Below are positions 55,111 through 64,000 of a DNA stretch of 64,000 nt, piece after piece; position 1 is the stretch's first letter, and every line of letters starts with the position of its first letter. Under the pieces are notes generated by a model. That model had not been told where the DNA came from. It saw nothing but the letters and a program-made list of their open reading frames with translations, and searched no databases. Location of the stretch: contig NC_090280.1 in assembly GCF_037392515.1 (NCBI RefSeq), forward strand, positions 19,449,618 through 19,513,617, written 5' to 3'. This DNA is from Haliotis asinina (lineage: Eukaryota > Mollusca > Gastropoda > Lepetellida > Haliotidae). The position numbers and the translations under genes were made by a program.

Positions 55111-57047
55111 AGATCGGTGTTCGATCCCCTGGCTACATCCTCTGGCTACGTCGCTCGAGAGCGACCGACTTGAACAAAATAACCACACACAGAGGTGCAC
55201 TCCACGTTCAGATCCATTAGACAATAACTAAAAAAGAACAAACCAAGCTTATCATATTGCACTGTTTATGTAAAACACATTGTATTGGATTCTTATATAC
55301 ATATGTACAAATACGTAATTGTTTCTCGCATACGTAACTGCCATAATACCAAACCAAGAAACAAGGAAAGAGAGCTGATCCTGTTAAATCAATATGGTGG
55401 AACAGTGTGAAAGGAAATGACATCACAAAGAGTCGGCTGAGGAGTGAGCGACATTTGTTTTAGGCCGCATTGTACAATGCTAAAATTGTATCAGGGCCTG
55501 GGTTCGTTCCTGGTACCTCCCATACGTTAATATGGACGCACGACGGTTGTTGTGCAAGGATCCCCATCTCTGACCCGATCCCGTTTCATATTTGAGAAAT
55601 GTCGGGTCTCAGACGTTCACCACTTTGCGTTTACCAGACTGTTAACTTTTGTTAACTTTCAGCATTTGCCACACGTTCACAAGGTGGTCAAAAAAGCTAT
55701 CCAAGAAACAGAATCAGTTTTTCATCTACACAACTGAAAACCTCACTATAATCTGATAATGATGGGATTGTTGTGCCTGGTCAGTATCATATTCTACAGT
55801 ACCCGTAAGTAGGTAGCGATACGTTTGAACTTCCGGTGACATACATCACTCAGTTGCCGTCGGTCGCACAATCTGGAACCCAAACCAATTCTAACTGGTA
55901 CCGGAAGTGAGCTGGGCCCCGTCTCGCCACTCTCCTACCCAGAGTTCCATGCCGCGAGCCAGCACAGGCCAGAAAGATGTGACGATTCCTCACATCTTAC
56001 ACAGTCTATTTAATATTATGTACACAATTTCTTAACTTCCGTATTTTTTATGAGTATACACATCTAATTAAACGTCGTTGTCAAAATGGTTTAGTTTCAC
56101 TGAGAAAATATCCTAAAACGTGTAACTGTTTCGATTTGCGCAGCGATACTTTGGTTGTACGGCTCCATGTGCTGTCATCGAAGCTTTATGAACTTTACTG
56201 TCGCAGCTGTTGTCGAATATTTACGTAACAGTGTAAAACAATTTTGAAAACCGCGCCGAATCGCTTGCGTTATGCCAGTCTCTACTTATTGATGAATATA
56301 TACTTATTGACAAACAAGACAAATGTACGGTCACGTGATATGCAAATTAGCCTGTGGCAGTGATGTCATGCTAAGTCATCGCTGCACCGGAGTGTGCTGT
56401 CTCGCATATCGCAGTTTGGCAAGGGAGCCAAGCAGGAACCAGCTTAGCTGAGTACCGGAAGTAGCTAAAAGCTAGACAGTAAATAGTATGATTGCATTAG
56501 TCGGATACAATCAACGTTGTTTTCCTCAGAGATAAAATGAAACCGATTTGATAACAATCGAAACATGGCAATACAAAACACACATTTTTAACAACAGAGA
56601 ATAAAATAACGAAGCATCGAAAACAGCTTTTTGGTTTCACCTGATATATCCTAATTATTTGATAGATTTGAAATTAAATACTCTGCAGTGTTCCGCTGCT
56701 AAAATAAATATGATACGTTGTAGCTGAGGGGACATGATCCAGGAATTGAAGAAACAGTCACACAACTTAACTGTCCAAGTCTCGCGAAGTCACTAGTATC
56801 TCGCGAGACTTCACAGCACGAAGACCATCCTATAACGGCATGCACTGTATGTATTGATAAACACTACAATAACATTCAATGTACAGTAGTGTGACAGTAG
56901 AGATTAGTGTCTGTTCTTCAAGGTAATATTTTCACTCTTGACAGTATCTTCGATTTGGAATGTCTACAAACATGGCATATACATTAATCACGGTGTTTGT
57001 TCTTTCACAGTTTCTCATTTCTTTCCACATTTTGATAATTAAACTGA
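55111..57047. other. Non-genic stretch before SEL1L3 3' end
   Basis: No coding exon found on either strand. Contains paired 'taccggaagt' motifs at about 55894 and 56452 and the CpG palindrome at 56799. The SEL1L3 3' UTR must occupy the right end. Confidence 0.45.
56799..56808. promoter_or_regulatory. TCTCGCGAGA palindrome
   Basis: An exact 10 bp palindrome of the kind found in animal CpG-island promoters. A second 'tctcgcga' half lies 20 bases to the left. No gene start is recognised nearby, so its role is open. Confidence 0.45.
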
Positions 57048-60000
57048 TCAAATGTCCAGTTCCGCTTGCCTCCTTGTATGCATCTGGTGATACACCGTCA
57101 GCAACGTCACCACGACGACCATCGTCACCCCCACGATGCTGGACAGCTGAGGATACATACATTCATACATCAGTATCAGTCACACTGACAGCTGATCTTT
57201 GTTTGTTGGTTTTTGTGCGTGTTTGTTTAAGGCGTCGGTATGCAATATTCCAGCTATGTGAAGACGGTTTTCAAACAACAGCCAATAGCATAGATCCATG
57301 CTCATGCTGTTAGTCACTGGATAGACGGATCCAGACTCGAGAATCTACAGATCATCGCCATATAGCTCGAATATTGCTGGGTGGGGTATGGACCAGAAAA
57401 TCCAATGATACGGCTACTAAGTTAATGAGCCGACAGCTCTGTCCTCCAAATCGCCTCTCATGGCATGCACTGGTCGAGCAGGTTGTTTCTATTTGTGTGA
57501 TGTTTTTGAGCGGGATCACTAATGTCATAAGTACTGTTCAATACATTGAACCTTAGAACGTTTTGATCTTTAAATCTCCAATAAATATCTAAAGCTTTGT
57601 GTCTCAATTTCTCCTATTCAAAATTGACACAAAATGATATTAGTCTATGGCATTTTAATTGTATGATATGTTTAAATAATGATGCAAAAATGTACAAAAT
57701 GAGAGAAGTACCTTCATCCATATATGATATCTTGTCCACACATCGATAAACTGTATCTTCGCCAGAGCGAGGCTGCAGGGAAGATAAGCCTCGGTCTTCC
57801 GGGATTCCTTGCACCTGCATAACCACGAAATTCTTGTAATAACTTCTACCGGTTGTTATATTCACTGAACTAAGACCAACAAGCTAACTATAAGACGAGA
57901 ATACATTACCTTGTATACAGATACACAAGAAGAGTGATGTTGTTGGCTCGATGTGCCTGGGGGATGTGCAGGATGTCCCAGGTGCTGTTGGGGATTCTGG
58001 CACCTTCTTCCACCATGAACGCCAGGTTGAACAACGCCTATAAAATAGAAAAAATCATGCAGTTCTATAATCATATTTTTAAAAAAACCATGTAGCATGA
58101 TCAGTCGTACTCTTTAAAAGGTGAAACACTCCCTTAAAGGAATTCTGCGTCTGTCCCTCCATATTAAATTGTTGATCAGTCATGTTGTTGGAGAAAGCTG
58201 ATTTTAAGTTCATGAAAATGCAGAAGGCATACTTACATGCGGGTCTCCCTTCAAGGCCGAATTAGCATAGTAGACAGAAGCTTTGGGAATGTCTCTTTCA
58301 GCCTTGCATCCGAACCAATAGTAATCGCCCATCTTGATCATGGCTGAAAACACTCAACGTTGTCAGTTGAAACAACACAACGATTGTTCCATAAGAATAT
58401 TTCATTATGTCATAATTTTGTGATAATGCTTCAAAATAAAGGCCAATTGTTAAGATTACAGTCGGGTTTTTACGACATTTCAGAATATGACAGTAAGGCA
58501 GGCGACGTTTTTCACAAATGTTCAAGGAGGTTTTAAGAATTTGTTTCTAATAAGACACATGCAAAGAGTTTAATGTGTGAAAATATGGTAATTTAAAATA
58601 ATTTGAAGATAAATGAGTAATCGTGTTCCCCAAATTAATAAATCTGACGGTGTTGTATGACCAGTCAACGATTGACATTTATTTCAAATGTTTGATAAGA
58701 TGTTTAACGCCGCACTCAGCAATATTCTAGCTATATATGGCAGCGGTCTCGAAATAGTCGAGTCTGGACCAGAAAATCCATTCATCAACAGTATGAGAAT
58801 CAATGATGACATGTGTCAGCCAAGTCTGACCACTCTATCCCTTAGTGGCCTCCAACGGCAAGCACAGGTTACTGAAGATCAATTCTAACCCGGATCTTCA
58901 CGGATTTTGTTTGTGTTCTCACCGTAGGAATCGACTAGTTGGGTCTCCCTCTGCAGTGACTGGTTGTAGTGTCTCCACATGCACTCCTTCTCCATGTGGT
59001 GCACGATACCTTCCTGCAAACACAAACACAGAGAGACGCGATGTTTGTTGTTTAACCTCGAGCTCAGCGGACTGTAAATAATTGGGTCGGCACCACTCAT
59101 GCCAGTGATTGACATGACTAGCAGCGATTCTCACAAATGGGTTACCAAAACATGTGTCAACCAAGTTAGAGACCCGATCCCGTCAGTCGGCTCTGACAAG
59201 CATGGGTTGCTGAAAAACAATTCTAACCTTGATCTTCACGGGTCTCTTTAAGAAATGACATGCTTTCACGCCCAGGTATCTTCTATAACTCATTGAATTA
59301 CTGATCGCTTTAATGAAGTGAGAGCGTTTAGTTTTCGCTGCTTTTAGCAACGTTCCATCCATATCACAGCGGGGAACACCAGAAATGGGTTTCAAACATT
59401 GTACCCATGTGGGGAATCGGGTCCTCGGAGTGACGAGAGAACGCCTTAACCAATAGGCTCACCGCGCAATTAAGCCATATCCTCTCAAAATACCTGCTTG
59501 TATCAAACATTTAGCTGAAGCTCCATACATATCTTCACGGAAATGGATTTAAACTAACTATTCTACCTTTATGTCCTAGGAATGTCTGTGTGTTTCGGAA
59601 GGATGAACCGACGCCATAACAAGTGAGCGTTTCAAGTATAATCTTTTGTAATGTCATTAAGTCATAAACCAACAAACTACAGAATTACACGCGTGGACAA
59701 ACTAGTTACACAGATTAGACAAGGCTTCGTATTTGGTTCAAGAACTCAAATATGATGATATTATTTGAGAGAAAACAAAACAAAAAATAACCGCTTTTCA
59801 TAGCTTCGCATAACTAATGGATCCGTAGTTGATTAAAAAGTGTAGTGTAGGTCACTGACCTTGTTTTCCTCACAGAGCCAAGCGACGTTGAAATCACCGA
59901 CCTCAATCCCCGTGTCGGCCGCCAATAAGTAGTAGAAGAACGACAGGGGGCTGTGGGGGTTGAAAAAACATTCGTGCAGCCAATAACATAAGTATCGATC

Positions 60001-63000
60001 TTACCCGAACTCCATTGATAAAACTGTTGTAATAATGTCGACGTCTCCCTTAACCTTTGATTAATGAGTCTTCTTATTGACCCCATGTACTGCCTTTGAA
60101 GCACTGTAGAAGTCAGTGTAAGAAGTGTGATACCATACAAGATTCATTTAGTGAGGAATATACTGAGCTCGTGTATCATTGTCACGTGTTAATACATTTA
60201 CACGTGTTTGTCAGCTACGTGTCTACGTGTTAACAGATCTACATACCGTTATGACCAACGAAAATAAACCAACACACATACTTCATAAACCTGAATGGTA
60301 AAATATGTGTTTCTAAGGTATTTGTTTCCAGTAGGGAAGTTTTTTGTTTCATATTTGGTGTCTTTGAAGTTAGCATACTATTAGACATTTATTCCATCTA
60401 CCGCCGTCAGAATCTACCAATTAAAACTATGATCCCCAGTACACTTTCTCAACACCTCATACAAAGTCATGTCAGTCGAGACACACAGTCACATGCATGC
60501 ATGTTCGGATGACATGAAACAAAAAACCGCGACTTGTCAAGCATGATTTTATGATATATATATGATTTTTTTTTTGTATTTTTAATAAAATCCTAGTGCA
60601 TCCCCTACACTAAACATTCACTCCCACACCCTCCTTCAGCCCCAATAAGCCGACTCCAAAATGGTGTTTCCCGTTTGTATCGACTTACATGTTGCCACTT
60701 CTGTAAGCATGGAGACCTTTCCGTAACACAATTCCAACAGCCGGGTTCTTCTCAGCCACAAACCGTGCCCACCTGCAATATGATGATAAAAGCATATGTA
60801 GGGATGGTGAATGAAGTTTGCAAATTGCAAGCTTTAAGCTTTAACAGAATAGAGCTGGGTTATTATAAGTGATCACTGTGGTATACGTTAAATAGTTACT
60901 CTCTGCGGTTCAAAACTACATCCAACCACTGTAGCAACTGTTACGATAACGTTACTTATGGTCACCCCGTGGACACCTAGGTATGTGTGTGTCATCATCA
61001 GTTACGAGACTACTAACGGAAGAAGGTAAACAGGTTGTGTTCACTGGCGAAGATCTTTTGTAGAATCGGTCTTCAGTTGACTTGGTTGTGCTTGGCATCG
61101 TATCCCAACGCGGGGGTGCTGCTAATTATATTAATCACTGTTTGTTCATGGCCAGACTCGATTACTTGTGTGTAAGAGACTGAGTCTGTTGTACGCCACA
61201 CTGAGAAATATTCCAGCTATATGGCGGCGGTCTGCACAGAATAGAGTCTGGACCTTATAAGCATCGTTTTAAGCAACTGGGATACAATGACATGTGTCAA
61301 CTAAGTCCAAAATCAGCGAATGAGCATGCAGTCCCGTTAATCGCCTCTTACAACAAGCATAGGTTACTGAAGATCAATTCCAAACCGATCTTCACGGGCC
61401 GATTATTCATGCACATCGAAAGGAACGTTCTTGAGTGCGGTGTTGAACAAGTCCCATGACGACAAAAAATTCCCTGACAAAGCGTGACTCACTCGGTAGC
61501 TAGGTAGAGATTGCGAGGCATCTTGGATGTTCCCTTCATGCTGATGTAGGCAAACAGTACTCCTGCATCGTAGTGCCCTCTCAAGGCAGCAAACTCAAAG
61601 TACTTGTACGCCTTGTCCTGGAACAAACAATGTGTACTGAATCAGTGAATGTCGCTGACAGGTTGTCCGAACATTAGTGCCTGTTTCTCAAAGCTCTCGT
61701 AGCGCCGCGACTACCTTAAGTTAACGGTATAGTATAGGAGGTAGGAATGCTAGTGGAAAGTACCGGGATCTCAGGCTTTCGAAAGCTTTGTGAAACTGGG
61801 CCCAGATGTGTACAACAGTCGGAGTGTCACGTGTCAACCACATCATGAGTGAGTGAAGTCTGTGTTACGCCGCTTTTGGTAATATTCTAGCAATATCAGA
61901 AATGGGCTTCCTACATTGTATAAATGTTGGGAATCGAACCAGGTCTTCAATGTGATCATCGAACGCTTTAACCGCGAAATGCTGGATTCTTTTGAAGTAT
62001 CAGAGTTGGGCTTTAGAAAAAAAATATTTGCGAAAATACGCATAACGTAAGTGGCACTTATCAGTTTAAGCAACTATTCAGAAAATATAGGGACAAAGCC
62101 ATACAGGATAGTCCTTGCTAACGATTTGCTAAGTGTCGCCATAGGCTCGGCGGGGTGGCTTAGTGGTTAGAGCATTGGCTGAACACACCGAAGACCGATT
62201 ACCCACATGGATACGATGTGTGAAGCCCATGTCTGGTGTCCACGTCGTTACATTCCTGGAATACTGCAAAAGCGGCGTAAAACAAAACTCACTCACTCTT
62301 TGAGTCACGAATGCACGTGCGCCTTACCCAGTCCTGTTTGTCTGTGGGGTGGTATCCCTCGAGGTACATGTGGCCGAGGTAGTAGGCCGAGTCGGCGTTG
62401 CCGTACCTGACCGCCTGGTTGAAGTAGTGGACAGCCTGTGTGTAGTTCTTCTGTCTCATGGCGATCCAACCCAGGGCATTGATGGCCATCGCGTTACCCT
62501 GGAAACAACAGACAAGCGCTCAAAGCGTTTCCATGAAACCATCTTAGCCTTTTGATAGCTTTGAGCGGTATTAATAAGATTCAAAAACGCTCAAACGCCA
62601 TGTTTTGCGTTATTAATTTGTGTGATGGTTCTCAGTGAACTAATAGTTTATTGGATACAGCTGGGAAAAGAAATACCAATGTTCTCCTGGATTCTAACAA
62701 GAGTGAGTGAGTGAGTAAGTTCAGTTTTACGCCGCACTCAGCAATATTCCAGCTATATGGAGGCGGTCTGTAAATAATCGAGTCTGGAAGAGACAATCCA
62801 GTGATCAAGAACATGAGCATCGATCTGCGAATTTGGGAATCGATGACATGTGTCAACCATGCCAGCAAGCCTGACCACTCGATCCCGTTAGTCGCCTCTT
62901 ATGGCAAGCATGGGGTGCTGAAGGCCTATTTCTACCCCGGACCTTCACGGGTCAGATTCTTACAAGAGTAAGAGGACAAGTTATTTTGCTTTCACTTTTT

Positions 63001-63991
63001 AGATATAAAAATATTTCTCAGAAATACTTCAAGTCACGTATATATGTTCTCCATTATATCGCCTAATATTTTTCATATTTTCGACATTGTCACACCATGG
63101 TGTATGCCGCTCGCATAGTGCATGCCCCTTGCAACATTTCAACACTTATGCTGAACTGTTTTCTTTCTAGATTAGATTAATGAGGCATATCAACCAATTC
63201 CTAAACTTTGTTTTGTTTCATCCCAGTGAAAGAGTGATATCTATGCGTACTCTTCCCTGTAATACAAAATGAGAGAACATACGTACCTTTCCGGCGGCTC
63301 TCTGCATATATTCAATGGCCTTTGTTTTATTTTTTTCCTGCGTTTTATTCTGAAACAAAAAATGTTGTAGGGTGTGTTGTTAAATTCCAGCAGAATGAAC
63401 TGGAAACGAAACGTCAGGTGTGACGTGCAATCACAGGTCGAAACAGCAGGATACAGAACTTGGCTGTGATCAACAAAACACTGGTAATGCCAGGTGAGCT
63501 CATAGTAAACTATCATAACGTTACTGGTGCCTTGTGTATAGGGACCCCGGTGCGACTACTGATTAAGATGGATGCAGATACTTCAGTGTTTTCTTCAAAG
63601 TGATTTTAGTGAGAGGAAATGCATATTGGCACAAATGGCCAATCATTGTTGTCTGATTAGTAGTATAGGGGGCCCAATACTACTCTCAGCCCTGCGAAAT
63701 TCTGTGTTAGGGTACTGCATCTAAGCTCAAACCCACGAAGACTTATCTACGCCATCTGGGAACTAAGCAGTGCTGGAGTAACGATTCACCGCCACAATAC
63801 ATTATGGATGCTGGGTACACATAGTGCGACTGTTAGCACCGGCTGGTACTTACGTTGTAGATGTTGATGCCGTAGTCGAACATCATGTCGGGGTTGCCCT
63901 GCTCTGCCCCCATCCGGAACACCTCCATAGCAGCGTTTAGGTTCCGCCGGAGACCCTGGGAGCCCCAGAACAACGCCCGCCCAAAGCGTAT
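57048..63991 (-). CDS. SEL1L3-like protein, C-terminal part (5' end off window)
   Basis: Eleven terminal exons (minus): 63854-63991, 63287-63349, 62328-62498, 61493-61617, 60689-60772, 59860-59950, 58923-59013, 58237-58343, 57910-58037, 57712-57814, 57048-57146; 1200 bp, 399 aa to the stop, all phases consistent. Sel1/TPR-like helical repeats are clear: FGRALFWGSQGLRRNLNAAM, ALGWIAMRQKNYTQAVHYFN, YYLGHMYLEGY, YYWFGCKAERDIPKASVYYA. The last exon is a membrane segment (IVGVTMVVVVTLLTVY) with a short basic tail. This suits a single-pass membrane protein of the SEL1L3 type rather than SEL1L or soluble Sel1 proteins. SEL1L3 function is poorly known. N-terminal exons lie past 64000. Confidence 0.88.
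57237..57392 (+). repeat. SINE-B, rearranged
   Basis: A minus-sense tail piece ('tatgcaatattccagctatg') joins a plus-sense 3' half ('ctcatgctgttagtcactgg' to 'gaatattgctggg'). It lies in the last intron of SEL1L3. Confidence 0.7.
58694..58904 (-). repeat. SINE-B copy beside exon
   Basis: 'cgccgcactcagcaatattc' to 'cccggatcttcacgga', ending 19 bases from exon 58923-59013. Confidence 0.88.
59045..59245 (-). repeat. SINE-B copy
   Basis: 'ttaacctcgagctcagcgga' to 'gatcttcacgggtc', centre shortened; begins 32 bases from exon 58923-59013. Confidence 0.82.
59317..59465 (-). repeat. SINE-A copy
   Basis: 'ttcgctgcttttagcaacgt' and 'acccatgtggggaatcgg'; the B box is truncated. Confidence 0.8.
61040..61172 (+). 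repeat. SINE-B fragment
   Basis: 'ggcgaagatcttttgtagaa' to 'ccagactcgattacttg'. It forms an inverted pair with the next copy. Confidence 0.7.
61185..61401 (-). repeat. SINE-B copy
   Basis: 'tgttgtacgccacactgaga' to 'ccgatcttcacgggcc'; lies 92 bases from exon 61493-61617. Confidence 0.85.
61681..61807. repeat. Short fold-back MITE
   Basis: Arms 'ttctcaaagctctcg' and 'cgaaagctttgtgaa' are inverted with three mismatches or so; relative of 33366. Confidence 0.55.
61848..61980 (-). repeat. SINE-A copy
   Basis: 'ttacgccgcttttggtaata' and 'gggaatcgaaccaggtcttc'; a deletion removes the central 'cggcgggg' part. Confidence 0.8.
62147..62301 (+). repeat. SINE-A copy, full length
   Basis: Head 'ggggtggcttagtggttaga', B-box region 'gaccgattaccca' and complete tail 'gcggcgtaaaacaaaactcactcactc'. 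It ends 26 bases from exon 62328-62498. Confidence 0.9.
62690..62969 (-). repeat. SINE-B, young copy with target duplication
   Basis: Intact from '(gagt)n..ttttacgccgcactcagcaa' to 'ccttcacgggtc'. Flanked by 'gattctaacaagagt' (62690-62704) and 'gattcttacaagagt' (62955-62969), a 15 bp target duplication with one mismatch; element proper 62705-62954. Confidence 0.93.
62970..63286. other. SEL1L3 intron, nothing recognised
   Basis: AT-rich, no repeat identified. Confidence 0.4.
63350..63853. other. SEL1L3 intron, nothing recognised
   Basis: No exon or repeat identified. Confidence 0.4.
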
Positions 63992-64000
63992 CTGAAACAC

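Noticed and set aside
1-64000. Retroviral, LTR or Polinton remains
   Set aside because: No reverse transcriptase, integrase, capsid or paired LTR was recognised in any frame.

Overview
The window is nuclear DNA of a marine gastropod, most likely an abalone (Haliotis) or close relative. The grounds are spliced animal genes with GT/AG introns, a chitin-binding/LamG secreted protein of the type found in molluscan shell matrix, and dozens of copies of two SINE families that I recall from abalone. The species is inferred, not proven. Five protein-coding loci could be rebuilt exon by exon with consistent splice phases; in each complete model the exon lengths sum to an open frame.

Layout. (1) 1-2778: non-genic, minisatellites and a SINE fragment. 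(2) 2779-7049, minus: Pif/BMSP-like secreted protein (signal peptide, EGF, three chitin-binding modules, LamG). (3) 10552-19468, minus: a second secreted protein (signal peptide, sushi, F5/8C discoidin, sushi, chitin-binding). The two form a tandem, same-strand cluster of extracellular chitin-binding proteins built from phase-1 modules, plausibly mantle/shell or mucus proteins. (4) 19469-25605: no host gene; SINEs and a nearly intact mariner transposon (21997-23288). (5) 25606-40322, minus: SAXO-family axonemal microtubule protein, 500 codons, about 12 Mn-type motifs, with a 4.2 kb minisatellite in one intron. (6) 40941-53716, plus: VPS26C (DSCR3), complete in nine exons and transcribed divergently from the SAXO gene across a ~620 bp shared promoter region. 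(7) 53717-57047: no gene found. (8) 57048-63991, minus: last eleven exons of a SEL1L3-like gene with Sel1 repeats and a C-terminal membrane anchor; its 5' part lies beyond the right edge.

Repeat names used below. SINE-A has a tRNA-like head (A box near 'tagcctagtgg', B box near 'ggttcgattcc') followed by '..tgaagcccatttctgg..'. SINE-B begins 'acccgtgaagatccggg' and contains 'catgtcatcg..' and 'ggattgtctggtccagactc'. Both end in the same tail, '..ctggaatattgctgagtgcggcgtaaaactaaactcactcac'-like. Orientation is given for the SINE sense strand. SINE-C is a rarer Leu/Ser-tRNA-like SINE. Other mobile DNA includes a 5S-rRNA-derived SINE, fold-back MITEs, and a 156 bp insertion with a hammerhead-ribozyme-like core and a 13 bp target duplication. 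No retrovirus, LTR element or Polinton was recognised.
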